Assembly (NCBI RefSeq): GCF_901709675.1
Contig: NC_051088.1
Coordinates: 3,729,164 to 3,793,163 of the forward strand
Length of the DNA: 64,000 nucleotides
Reading direction: 5' to 3'
DNA from: Syngnathus acus
Taxonomy: Eukaryota > Chordata > Actinopteri > Syngnathiformes > Syngnathidae
Positions within the stretch are counted from its first letter, which is position 1. Every line of letters begins with the position of its first letter. A model generated the notes under the pieces. That model saw only the letters and a program-made list of their open reading frames with translations. It made no database searches and had not been told where the DNA came from. Positions 35,701 through 64,000 of the stretch are shown here, in pieces. The position numbers and the translations under genes were made by a program.

Positions 35701-38700
35701 ATGGGCCTACTTGCTTTTAAGGGGACATATTAAGGAAAAGTGGCTTGCATATAAGTGTTCAACTGAGTAAATCTCTGTAGCCTTTATCAGCACATTATTG
35801 CCTTTTTTCTTCTGTGCCTTTATTTACACATCTGACCTTTCATCTTGATGTCCATCAATATTCTTCTTTTTGTTTGTTTGTTTGTTTGTTTGTTTTTGAT
35901 GCGCCTTTTCTGTGCTCCCCTTTGCATTAAACCAACAAATATGGATAATAATAAATGAATCATGAATTGTCACTTTATTCACGCACTGTCATGGTTTTGC
36001 TGTTGTGGCCAATAATTTATAGAAAATGTTTTTCAGGCAAAGCTGAGGGATTCCAGCCCAATCATGCCGCTTTGCTCAGTATACTGCGGAATGAGGGTGT
36101 GTGTGTCTCCAGGCCGCCATTTGCAACTTCCAGCTCTCATGCCATGTTTGTGAGTTGATGAATGAATACTATTTTTATTATTATCATTATATTAATTGTT
36201 AGTTATTATTGTTGTTATTATTATTGTTATTATTTCTCTTATTATTTATATAATTGGCATGATTTACATTATTGGTTGTCATGCATGATCCTTCCAGTAA
36301 TAATGTTTAATTTCTTTAGCCGCAACGAGCGTCTGTTGTAAAGAGTCACCAAAAAGCTGCTGCCAGCCAGAACAAAGGGGTGAAGGCGACTGGCTCCGTT
36401 CGTGCCACACCTCAAAACGTACCTGGCAAAGGCACATATTTGGACACAGTATGTACTTACAGTGGATATGACAAGTCTACAAATCCCTGTTCAAATGAGA
36501 ACATTTTGTGATGCAAAAAAGGAGATTTTTGTTCTCACCTTCATTATGACTTCTAACCTGTACAACACAATTGATAAAAAAAAAAGAAACATTATATAGA
36601 GCAGGGGTGTCAAACAAATTTTTTTCGCGGGCCGCATTGTAGACATAGCTTCTTTTGGAGGGCCATTATGACTGTCAACACAAATAAATGTATGAGCACC
36701 TCATATTATATACAGTAAAAACTACAAAACAAACGGACAAATAACTCGTTTTCAAATCAGACGAGTAAAAACTGGTCAAATATTTAAAGAAAAAATACAC
36801 TATTAAATCTGAAGACAATTTGTAATTCTAGTAATTGATGCACAATTTGTCTTCGCGGGCCAGATTAACTGATGTGGCGGGCCGTATCTGGCCCCCGGGC
36901 CTTGAGTTTGACACCTGTGATACAGAGAGTAGTAAAAATGAACGACTCAGATAGAGAGGTTGCACAAATGTGCACACCTTTCTAGCTGAATTATTTAATC
37001 ACACTCAAACTTCTGTCTGCCACCAAATAAAGTCCTAACATTGTTGTAGTCCAGGCATGTTCAGTAACGGTCCTCGACGACCCGTGGTCCTTCCTGTTTT
37101 AATTGTCCCCTCCACCCCCATCCTACACTCAATGATTTTTCTCTGACTCCATTTTTGTATCACAAAAAACAGGCATTTTTAACCATTTATTTTTCCTTCC
37201 TTCCATTCTATGCAGCCACAGAGAGTTCTGATTAAAAAGAATCTGGTCCTAGCAGGTAAGATGTGTTTATAGTATTGTCTGTATAACTCAATGAAAACAA
37301 TCTTAATGCCAAATCAACTTTTTGTATGACAGATTTGTTGGCAGTTGAGCTTGTATAAAACTACCGTGACTCTGTCCCAACTACATAGAAATTTTGACAA
37401 CAGCTAGCGTGTAAACAAACCATGTTTACCCATAATTCAATTGACAGGTGCTAAAGTTTACAGAGATTATGGATAACAAGCCAACTTGCTAACAGCCTGT
37501 ATGGTAACTTATTGCAGAATGGAAACCTGAGTACAGAAGGCATTAAGGGACCTCCAAAGCGAATTTACACTAGTAAAATCTCAAATGAGAATTAACATGA
37601 TCTAATTTAAATAGCGTTCCATCAAGCTTTAAATGGACATTGTCATGATGGCATTGTTAATTGAAAAAATAAATAAAAATATTCTTTTCAGACAGAGCTG
37701 CAGAATTCCAGCCCGATTCCTCCTCATTGCAAAGTATCCTGCGTAATGAGGGCGTGTGCATATCCACCCAATTGGTTGCAACTCCACGGTCTCAATCTTA
37801 TGCCGTGTTTGTGAGTTTGTGGACTCTGTATGAGTCTTTTCTTTTTCTTCTGTGTAATTATACCGTGTTGTCTGGACCACAAGTCACACCTTTTGGTTGG
37901 TCATGTGACACATACTCAGGTGGGACTTTTACATTACAACATTAACAACAAAGTATTTCTTTTAAATAGCTCTTACGATAGCTTGTGGACCAATATGCTG
38001 CCCTAAAGGGCCGGAGGTGGAATCAAACCCGCACCCTCCTAACTGTGAGGCCGACGTGCTAGCCAGTGCGCCACCGAGCCGCCCTGTAAATAATACATTC
38101 ATAGTATAAATAACACACAGAAAATATTGTATGATATTGAAAATATAAATATTAGACGTGTGTGTGTGTGTTTAACATATGTAAATGTGACGTTCTGTTG
38201 TTAACCTTGGTTAAACAGGGACCTCTAGTGGTCACAAGTTACCATAGCAGCGCTGTGCGCATTTTGTAAATGTATATGTTGATGTAGCTAAAGTATACAT
38301 ACTGTAAATATGATCTTAGGACTCTTTTATTATTATAACAACTTTTTATAACAAGGTACAATACTGTAAATATGTTTTCAGAAGTCTTTAATGATAACTT
38401 CTTTTATAACAAAGTACAACACTGCAAATATGTTTTTAGAACTCTTATTGTAACAATTTTTTTTGTTTGTTTGGCTGGGAAAAATCTGCGATGTAGTGAA
38501 GCTGCGATAAACAAACCGCGAAGTAGCGAGCGATCACTGTATTAACAAAACTATCTCACAAAGTAAGGATAAATAATAAACCAAATATGCATTCAGTGGA
38601 CACGCTCACTGAATTTGAGAACAAAGACCATATGGTTTTTCACTATTTGTGATGCCCCATTTTATATATTCATTTATTTTAATCATTCCAATTATGCAGA

Positions 38701-41700
38701 GTTGTTTACAACACTTATTTTTCTCCTTTTTTTACGGGACTTTTAGTTGTCCAATAATGATTGATTATTTTTGCAGCCACGAGTGTCCACTACAAAAAAT
38801 CATCAAAATCCTGCTGCCAGCCACAAGGTGAAGACTGCAGGCCCTGTGCGAGCCACACCTACAAATCCATCTACAAGAGGCACTATTGATACAGTGTGTA
38901 CACACCTATTTCTAATGCTGTTCATTCTATGCATTTTTAAATTATTTTTCTTTTTCTGCACAGCCACAGAGAGTTCCCATCAAAGAGAATCTGGCAGCAG
39001 CAGGTAAAATGTAATATAATTCCGTTAACACACACCGTTGCCAATGTGTACCACCTTTCAATTTATAATCAAAGACAAAGTCTAATGCCATAATTTTCTG
39101 TGCAGCCCAACTAATCAAAACAGTGTTCTGATTAATGTTTCGTTTGTGGAATATGAATCAAACTGTCAAAATTGACCTGTTTTATCCATCTCAGGGGGGG
39201 ACATCAAAGTTGCCAGGTCACAACCAATTAACTTCAAAAAACTTGTGAGCCATGATTGGTTGTCACGGGAGACCTGTCAACTGTGATGTTATAATCTGTC
39301 GACAGCAAGTGGTAAAACGGCCACCCCCTGAGATGGAGAAAAACGGGTACATTTTGCTGCTTAACTCATATTCCTCCAACGTAATATGAATCACAATGCT
39401 GTGTTTATATTAGTGGGGGCACATAGAACATATTATTGAAAGGAAAATCTTGGGGTTGACTTCTCCTTTAATGAATGTAAAGCCGGTTTGCTTGTGACAG
39501 CACATAGTATAACTGATCTAATTTGAATATACTGCGCCCTTGTACTTTCAAAGTTGACCTGATGACCTATATTATTTCTTTGTGTGTCTTGGCATGTGAA
39601 GAAATTGACAATAAAGCAGACTTTGACTTTGACTTTCAGAGAAAGCTGTGGAATTTAAACCGGATTCCACGTCACTACAAAGTATCCTGCGTAATGAGGG
39701 CGTGTGTATCTCCAGCCAATCAATTGGAACTCCACGCTCCCAATCTTATTCCATGTTTGTGAGTTTGACGACTCTGGATGAGTCTTTATACTGTTTCTTA
39801 GCATCGTATAAGATTTGTAAAGATAAAACAGGGCGTTTGCAATCTCTTGTTGTTGCTGTTTATTATAAATTTATTTTATAACATGAAATAGTTTTAAGTG
39901 ATCTGCTACACTTTAATGTATTTCTGTTACCCTGTAATCATTTATTATTCGTGCAGCCACAAAGAGTGTCAATTTTCAAGAGTCATCAAAAATCTGCTGG
40001 CAGCCAAAACAAGGGGTTGCAGGATCCAGGCCCTGTGCGTGCCACACCTCAAAATCCGCTTGGCAGAAGCACTTTTATCAACACAGTATGTACACGTCTA
40101 TTTTCATCATTGCAGTATATTGTTTGCATTTTTAGTATCTGATTTTATTCTCCAATGCAGTCACAGAGGGTTCCAATTAAGAAGAGTCTGGCCGCAGCAG
40201 GTAAGAAACAATATAAAGTTATTCGAATACAGCGAAAGTGAGAGAACAATGACCAATAATTGTGATGATGAATAACAGTAGTTAACAGTTAGAGGTGATG
40301 CTTTGGTCCACAAGCAGGCCTGTTGTTAACACTACTTTTTTTTTCTCAGTTTCAACTCACAAAGAGGCCAAGAGTACATGGACATCTCAGAGAGTTTCCC
40401 CTCCCAGTCCTGCCATGGTGTGTATTAAGTGGTCCTATTCTGCCACTTAAACATGTTGTTGGTGTTGCTTTGGATCCGACAATGACGTATTGTTTCTGCA
40501 TCTCATCTATGAACTTGGAGGTGGCTCTGCAACCCCAAGCTACAGGTGCAGTCTGAGACACTGGGTAGCACTGGGAGTTAGTTGTTGTAATTACTGCTGA
40601 CGATGCCCTGTGGCGTAAATTTCTGGCAACAGTAAATTTCTGGAATTGACCAAGTGACAGCAACAGCATGGATTGTTGTATGCCACAGAAGGTGTCTGTC
40701 ACATTACCACTGGAGAGGACCTGATCAGTCATGCCGTCATGGAAGTCTAATTATTGTCACAAATTTTGGTGGGCAACCAATGCGCTAATAGTGCTTCCCT
40801 ATCGACTGTGTTTCCTTGGTCAGATCAATTAAAACAGAGAACAGAGGCATGTTCTGTTTGATGCACTTTTCCTGTAGTTGTCTCATGGCAAAAATCATGT
40901 TTCTGCCCGGTGTGTACGTATATTATGGATAAATAACTGCTAGACGACCCTCGGAGGTCAGCTTGTCAAAATTTAAAAGTTGGACTTGGAAAGATTCAGA
41001 GCACCGGACTTCCAGCGATGCGGGGTCGCTTAAAGCACCTCTGAATTTCCGATAGGCGGCAGAGGGAACAACTCATACGAGGACTTTAAGGGGAAATGTG
41101 AGTCAAATTTCAATTGAATATATGTATGAGCAATTCAGCTGAAAAAAAAGTGTATCTTGGTGACTTGAAAACAGACAAGCGTGACAGAAATGACACTTTA
41201 GCTGGTGATTATCAAATTCAACATTTCAGGACTGTCAGAGGATGGAATGTGATACATTTCAAGTTTTAGATTTGTCTTTTATGGTTTTGGCAACCTAAAT
41301 CACACGACAAGATTTTTTACCAAGATAAAAGTTCTTACTGCAGGCTTTCCTTCTTTTAGTAACACTGTGATGTCACTGTGATGTAGACCGTAAAGGGGTC
41401 TATTGTGCAACTCTCTCATTGTAAAAATAACAAGTCACCATTTTGTAAGCCTAGTAAGAAATCCTCATTCAACGAGTTGGAAAAAAAACAACAGTTTAGA
41501 TGAATTAATCTCTTGTCCTAACTATTGCAAGGGAGAAAAATATCACTCATTGGCAAGAATTTAATTAACTTTATGACAATATAACACTACAAGTACTAGA
41601 ATTTGCCATTTCTGGAGAAATCGCATGTGAAGGTGAAGAAGCTGAATAAATACTTGGGGAATGCTACAGAATTATGTTCAAAGTTGAATTGGTCAAACAA

Positions 41701-44700
41701 TGTAGGAATTAGAATGGGAAGAACTAAATTTTGTAAATTTGGCACGAATTTTAAAGTTGAAAATTTGGAATTTTTCATAAGTGGGAAGTTGTGGAATAGG
41801 TAGGCATAAGATGCAGTTGCAAGTTGGAATGGGTTGAATCGGTCAAAAAATGTAGACATTAGAAGGGAAAAACGGAATTTTGTCAAATTTGGCGTGAATT
41901 TTAAAGTTGAAAATTTTGAATTTTTGGTAAGTTGGAAGTTTTGGAATATGTAGACATAAGATAAACGGTTAAAAGTTGGAATGGGTTGAATTGGTTGAAA
42001 AATGGAGAAAGTAGAAAGGAAAACCAAAATTGTGAGGAGTTTTGTGTGAATTCTAAAAGTGAAAATGTGAAATTTTTTAATCGTGGGAAGTTTTGGAATA
42101 GGTAGGCTTAAGATGAACAGTTTAAAGTTGGAACGGGTTGAATCGGTTGAAAAATGTAGAAATTAGAAATGAAAAATGAAATTTTGCACAAATTTTAAAC
42201 GTGAAATTTTGGGAATGTTGAAAATCTTCCCCAATGTGATTTGAATGTGCTGAATGATGCGAATTTCAAACTGGAACGACGTAAATGTGAAATGTTGAAT
42301 GTGCCATTAAGAATGAATGGGGAAAAATTTGCCGAAATTTGCGAATTTTATGAAAACGGAAAATTTCACGTGAATTTTCGAGATCAAAAGAGGAATGAAG
42401 TGAATCGGATTAATTATGTGGAAGTAGTAGCACGTCAAAAAAGTGAGGAGAATAAAATAGAAGAAGCAGAATAATAATAAAGTTAATGGTGTAGAATTAG
42501 TGAAGGCACACCAATAATGCTAAACATTTAAAATGATAATCATAAAAGGTAGGAAAAAATATTTTACAAACAATAAAATTGCTGTTTTATTATAAAGAAG
42601 TTACAATTTTGTGACTAAAAAAAAAAAAAGAAAATCTAAATAAAATAAAAATGCAAACAATTTCAACCATCCATTTTTCCATACCGTTTATCCTCTTACG
42701 GGTCACAAGTGAACTGGAGTTTATCCCTCCCTCGGTAGTCACAGAGCAGTGACAGGTAATCATTCACTCTTACATTCACACAAGCGTGAACCCTGAACCC
42801 ATGCTGCCTGCACTCAAGCTTGGCGAATGTACCACTATTCTGTCCATTTTTAAATGGCGGACTGAGTCTTGTGCGGACCCACATGACCCTTCTGGTCAAC
42901 CCCCGTTGAATAAAGTGCTTTTTGCTTTTTTTCCTCCCACACTCTGTTGTCAGTCATCACAGGCTCTGACACAGTAGCTGCTGTTGTGAACACCTGACCA
43001 AATTTTTGCCATCAACACACAACAGCGCTTGTTACCAAATGCTGAAGATGACTCTACAAACTGAATGTTTAAGAATAAATGGACAAACAACTTTTCTGTT
43101 CTTGTAGGAGCAGGTTAAAACCGTGGCTTTCGAGGAAGCAGAAACGTTCAGGATAGAACTCGGAAGATAACCAAGCTAAAAACACAGTGCAGCAGTCACT
43201 TCTGTCAGTTCTGTACTGAAAAGACAGTAACGAACAAAAGAATGTTTGCTTGAACAGCGTAGAGTTTGGGGCGACATAAATGTAATGTTTCGGTTGTAAA
43301 AGATGTGTCAATCAAGTCACTTTTTTGTAAACATGAACTTTGCAACCTGCTTGGATTTACTCGCCTGGAAATCCCAACTCATTGCTGTACCAGCGATTGG
43401 GTCTGAGTAGTTTTGTGAAGCACATTTCCCGACCGCAAGTAAAGTCATTTTATATTTAAAAAAAACAACATATGGATTATGAGGGGGAACATTTTTTGTT
43501 TATTTTTTGTACAGAGGTAAGAAAATTATTTTTGCAAAGATAAAATCTAAATTTTTACAAAATGCCGTTAGAAGGGAAACAGGTATTCTCTCGACAATTT
43601 GGGGCTCGAAAATAATTCATCTTACTACCATAGTATTTTGTACTATATTGTCAGTGTTTCGCTTAAAACTTCATACAAATGCATTAGTTTTGTGTTTTGC
43701 CAAAGTTTAATTGCAAATAATCTTTCTAAATGTTAAATCTAATAATAATTGTGTCTTGTGGTGGCAGGAAGTTGCCCAGGTGTTATTTTTCAACCAGGAG
43801 GATAGACACAGCCCTGACAAAGGGAAGAAAGAGCAGCTCCCAGTTCTTCAAGTCTCACCTGTAAGAAGCGAGGTCCAAGCTAAGACCACCAAGCAAGTTT
43901 TCATTGATGAATTAAATCCTTTCTATTTCTTGTACGTAGATGAAAACCCACTGTGAGGACAAAATAAAGAATGCTGGCGATGAAGAAGTGCAGAAGCCTG
44001 TGGAAGGACAGCAGTTCAATCCAACCCTTCAAAGAGAATCTGTCATTTTTTTTTCCGCGAGCAAGAAACACAGCGAGCAGAAGAACTTGGCCCGTCAAGA
44101 GCTGCGCGGCCAGGATCCGTCGGAAAAGGGACAAGTGCGTCATCCTGCATGTCGCACTAAACTTGCCAGTCATTTTATGCACAAAGGTAACACAAAGGCA
44201 ACCCATCAACATTTGCTCATTAAATCTGTGATTCACTTCTGAACCTGGACTTGTGTTCTTCAGACCAGAAGACTGGTGTTACCAACACTGCACTTGCGAT
44301 CCTGCCCAAGCATTTCGCTCACATGGAAGAGCTACGCTTGGACAAGGAGGTTGCTTTCTATATCTCCCGTTCTATCTCAGACAGTCCCAGGTTCTTCCCC
44401 TCTGAACCCCGCACTAGCAACCCGGTGGCAACCCTGCTGCACCTTCAAGAGTCCAGTGTGAGTACAAACCTTTGAAAATGAGCACTAACCTACAGTGGTA
44501 CCTTGCAGCTGGACCACAATATAGTATTTGGTCAAACTTATTTTTTCAAATTTGGCTGTCTGCAGGCTGAAATGAGATCAACCTCTAATGTAAAATATAT
44601 GATTTAATATAAATGATATAATGAAACGCTACCTCTTCATCAAAAGTAAAATATTAAAACGGAACTTTTCATCGTGTTTTGTCAAACATCACAAACGGAT

Positions 44701-45563
44701 TGAGTCATTGAAGGTCAAAATCATAGTTCCTTTTTCTCTAAAAGCATAGTCCTGTCAAGCCTTTAGCAATAATCCATGACCCGTCGCTGAAATACCAAAA
44801 TAAATGTGCTAAATAATAGTGAACAGAATCTCCAACTAACCGAAATACGACAAAAACAGTATTCAGACGTAACACCAGTGTATCTACGCTCTATTTGAGT
44901 AAGCTTACATCATGCTAACTTCTGCTGGATGTTCTTCTCTTAGTTACCACCGTTATCCTTGCAGAATGAGCATCACAAATAGACCGGGAAAAGGCAAAAC
45001 TCAAAGTGGCTGAAACGAGGTCCAGTTAGGTGTGATGACTTTAAACCAGAGGTGTCAAACTCATTTTTGTTACGGGCCACATCGTCGTTATGGTTTCCCT
45101 CATGGGGCCAATAATGACTTCTATTATCGCATACACATAATAAAATTCAGTAAAAAAAAGTTCACCAATTTTCTAATTCACTTTGAAAGTGTGGTTTTAA
45201 CATCTTTAACAATATCTCACAGTTATTAAAAGAGAAGACAATTTACAGTTTTGGTATTTTAACAAGAAACATTAAATGAACACATTTGTTGCTTTTGCGG
45301 GCCACGTAAAATAATGTGGCTGGCCGGATCTGTCCCCCGGGCCTTGACTTTGACACCTGTGCTTTATACAATAGCTCCAAAACTTTTAGGCATAGTTTGC
45401 AATCCAATATATGTCCAACTCCAAATTTTGGGCGTTCCAGCGTCAAGGTTCTACTGTACACATTGCCCGTGGGGATTATCTCACAAGTTGGCATTCTTTT
45501 CTTTTCCAGAAATTTGTTCCACTGAGCTTGGATGCTGTTTCTCCGTGCTCCACTTTGAGATAG
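32706..45563 (+). CDS. troap: Trophinin-associated protein (tastin), with a triplicated exon cassette
   Basis: Tastin is a proline-rich microtubule and centrosome-associated protein needed for bipolar spindles. Exons: 32706-32770, 33458-33668, 33748-34141, 36037-36149, 36320-36448, 37216-37255, 37692-37810, 38777-38893, 38964-39003, 39640-39758, 39957-40085, 40161-40200, 40350-40417, 43768-43860, 43940-44186, 44264-44457, 45510-45563; 2172 nt, 723 aa (human 778). Evidence for the family: an N-terminal ENQDP motif followed by a basic RLPVLIKS stretch; FxPDxxSLQSILRNEGV; PQRVPIK; a VAQVLFFNQE box; a C-terminal block with LRLDKEVAFYISR and NPVATLL; last exon KFVPLSLDA. Each matches remembered human tastin strings in order. 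KEN motifs lie at 33904-33912 and 38982-38990. A further exon between 40417 and 43768 cannot be excluded. Confidence 0.85.
34969..35262. mobile_element. Non-autonomous hAT element, perfect 8-bp target duplication
   Basis: Ends AAGTGGTTCTTAAC and GTTAAGAACCACTG, flanked by CCTTAGGG on both sides (34961-34968 and 35263-35270). Contains a G run and GGGGTGCGAG repeats. Related in end sequence to the element at 5458-6278. It lies in troap intron 3. Confidence 0.88.
35490..35605 (-). mobile_element. SINE remnant
   Basis: Minus-strand middle part of the same tRNA-derived SINE family, recognisable by CAATTTGGAGCGCTCAAT and CTACCATGCATG. Strongly diverged and lacking both ends. It lies in troap intron 3, which has no coding signal from 34142 to 36036. 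Confidence 0.6.
36602..36919. mobile_element. hAT MITE copy B
   Basis: 14-bp inverted ends CAGGGGTGTCAAAC and GTTTGACACCTGTG. The flanking 8-bp repeats ATATAGAG (36594-36601) and ATACAGAG (36920-36927) match at 7 of 8 positions. Same family as 27662-28032, opposite orientation. It lies in a troap intron. Confidence 0.85.
38010..38085 (-). mobile_element. SINE head remnant
   Basis: Minus-strand fragment holding only the tRNA-like head of the SINE family (GGAATCAAACCCGCACCCTC is the complement of the B-box region). It lies in a troap intron. Confidence 0.7.
39571..39636 (+). mobile_element. LINE 3' tail forming the splice acceptor region of troap cassette 3
   Basis: TTGTGTGTCTTGGCATGTGA followed by ACAATAAAGCAGACTTTGAC and CTTTGA repeats is nearly identical to 4865-4915. 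It ends within 6 nt of the exon start at 39640, so the pyrimidine-rich tract and perhaps the AG itself derive from the mobile tail. Confidence 0.75.
40418..43767. other. Long troap intron
   Basis: 3.3 kb without a supported exon. It contains the 150-bp tandem repeat block and a diverged SINE-like stretch near 42670-42900. One acceptor-like site (TTCTTGTAG before 43108) opens EQVKTVAFEEAETF in the correct phase but has no GT donor before a stop codon, so it is not annotated as an exon. Confidence 0.4.
41600..42240. repeat. C-poor tandem repeat, unit about 150 bp
   Basis: The marker TAGGCATAAG and its variants recur at 41801, 41951 and 42103, and the segments between align well (GTTGGAATGGGTTGAAT, AATTTTAAAGTTGAAAAT). 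About four units are seen. The plus strand has very little C. Flanking sequence to 42480 has the same bias and may be a degraded extension. Confidence 0.8.
45047..45361. mobile_element. hAT MITE copy C
   Basis: Ends CAGAGGTGTCAAAC and CTTTGACACCTGTG, flanked by CTTTAAAC (45039-45046) and CTTTATAC (45362-45369), 7 of 8 identical. It lies in the last troap intron. Confidence 0.85.
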
Positions 45564-45855
45564 ATAAATATGTAATTGTGTCTTTTTGACGAACCACTAA
45601 TACAGATCCCCATATTGTTGAAATAATAAATGAAATGTAGCCTCAGTATAATATTGAAAAGTTGGGCACTGAAGGACATTCCGTTTCATTCCATTTGTTC
45701 TCCAGTCCTCCAAGACGACTCTTGAGTACATGACTGTGTTTTTCATGTCTATTGTCCCTGTGTGGACCAGCACCTGTTTACAATTACAATTTTACGTGTA
45801 TTTGTTTGAATGTTATTTTGTTGTTGTTTTTTTGTGTGTCTCTCTCACTTGGGGG

Positions 45856-45861
45856 AATAAA
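45856..45861 (+). terminator. Candidate troap polyadenylation signal
   Basis: AATAAA followed by a GT/T-rich stretch (TTGTTTGTAATAGTTTGTTG), as expected of a cleavage site. An earlier AATAAA at 45625-45630 is an alternative. Confidence 0.4.
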
Positions 45862-46263
45862 TGCTTGTTTGTAATAGTTTGTTGCTTGACCTTTTGTCTG
45901 TTTTGGAGTCTTTGTCACCTAACAGTCGTAGCCATTCTGTCAGCCCATTTCTGGGGGTTTTTTGTGAAGAAAGAAAAGTTGACTGAATGAGTTTGGTCCA
46001 GAAGAACCCTATCAAAACACTTGAGGTGCAATTAAACAGCCCCTTTCAAAATGTTGTCGCTGTTTACTGTGCAAGGTAATGCTTGAGCCCTATTTAAGTG
46101 TTTTCCATCGTGTTGGTGGAAGGAACTGTTGTCAAATACTTGTGTATCAATGAGAATCATGTGCTTTGTGTTGCCATGTCCAGGACAGGTGCTTAGATGT
46201 ATATTTAGTTGAGTGCGGGGGGTGGATACTGTCAGAGGGAGTGGGCTCAGGACACCAGCAGAC

Positions 46264-46270
46264 TATAAAG
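46264..46270 (+). promoter_or_regulatory. TATA-like element before pfkm
   Basis: TATAAAG lies 79 nt upstream of the first ATG. This would give a very short leader if transcription starts about 30 nt later. Alternatively, TTCATTGCAG at 46321-46330 is a 3' splice site and the true promoter lies further upstream. Confidence 0.3.
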
Positions 46271-46342
46271 CCTATGCACTTCCAAGAGTAGAGCAGCCTC
46301 TCCTGCTCTCTCGTACTCTTTTCATTGCAGCCCTCGCTGCGT

Positions 46343-63984
<17,642 letters not shown>

Positions 63985-64000
63985 GTATGATGCCCACACT

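Larger units (their letters stand above)
36037..40200 (+). repeat. troap: Three tandem copies of a three-exon cassette in troap
   Basis: Each cassette has exon a (113, 119, 119 nt), exon b (129, 117, 129 nt) and exon c (40 nt each). Cassettes: 36037-37255, 37692-39003, 39640-40200. Exon a encodes F-x-P-(D/N)-x-x-x-L-x-S-I-L-R-N-E-G-V. Exon b encodes a KSHQK/KNHQN-type string and VRATP. Exon c encodes (P/S)QRVxIKxxLxxA. Intron phases run 1-0-0-1, so gain or loss of a cassette keeps the frame. Human tastin, as I recall it, has one such region. Confidence 0.85.
45564..46342. other. Short intergenic region troap to pfkm
   Basis: About 780 bp. Candidate troap polyadenylation signals AATAAA are at 45625-45630 and 45856-45861. 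Downstream, near 46264, is a TATA-like element for pfkm. No further gene is seen. Confidence 0.5.

Noticed and set aside
46321-46330. TTCATTGCAG as a definite 3' splice site of a pfkm leader intron
   Set aside because: Cannot be decided against a TATA-initiated short leader without transcript data; left as an alternative in the TATA entry.

Overview
This window is nuclear DNA from a ray-finned fish. Five protein-coding genes are split into many short exons with GT-AG introns. Between them lie L2-type LINEs, a tRNA-derived SINE ending in (GGAT)n, short hAT elements with 8-bp target duplications, Tc1/mariner remnants and many tetranucleotide arrays. There are no operons, no prokaryotic genes, and no tRNA or rRNA gene beyond tRNA-derived SINE heads. 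A percomorph is likely; the species cannot be named from the sequence alone.

Layout. On the minus strand: a makorin E3 ligase (845-9229, best guess mkrn4, running off the left edge), then the nuclear receptor ppard (10617-14652, complete CDS, 497 aa), then def6 (19836-31508, complete CDS, 612 aa). On the plus strand, head-to-head with def6 across about 1.2 kb: a tastin/trophinin-associated protein gene, troap (32706-45563, complete CDS by my model, 723 aa), then a muscle-type 6-phosphofructokinase, pfkm (46343-63984, 21 coding exons, last exon beyond the right edge). I rebuilt exon boundaries by hand from reading-frame phase, splice sites and remembered family conservation. All coding lengths add up in frame.

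Gene relations. ppard and def6 are neighbours in human 6p21, and makorin-2 neighbours PPARG in human 3p25, so the left half looks like the PPARD-side copy of an old duplicated block. TROAP and PFKM are both in human 12q13, so the window joins two segments that are separate in human. The products do not form one pathway: ubiquitin ligase, lipid-sensing transcription factor, Rho-GTPase exchange/immune signalling adaptor, mitotic spindle protein and glycolytic enzyme.

Most unusual points: (1) troap carries a three-exon cassette repeated three times in tandem, always phase 1 to phase 1, and one copy has gained a KEN motif; (2) the 3' splice site of the third cassette lies directly behind a LINE 3' tail; (3) a 16-bp perfect E-box/CRE/E-box palindrome lies upstream of ppard; (4) the makorin seems to lack the third CCCH finger and the Cys-His block; (5) several transposon insertions still show target duplications, including a SINE inside a SINE and a hAT element inside a LINE; (6) pfkm has a GC-AG intron; (7) one LINE copy has an open 217-codon frame from which the catalytic part of the reverse transcriptase has been cleanly removed.
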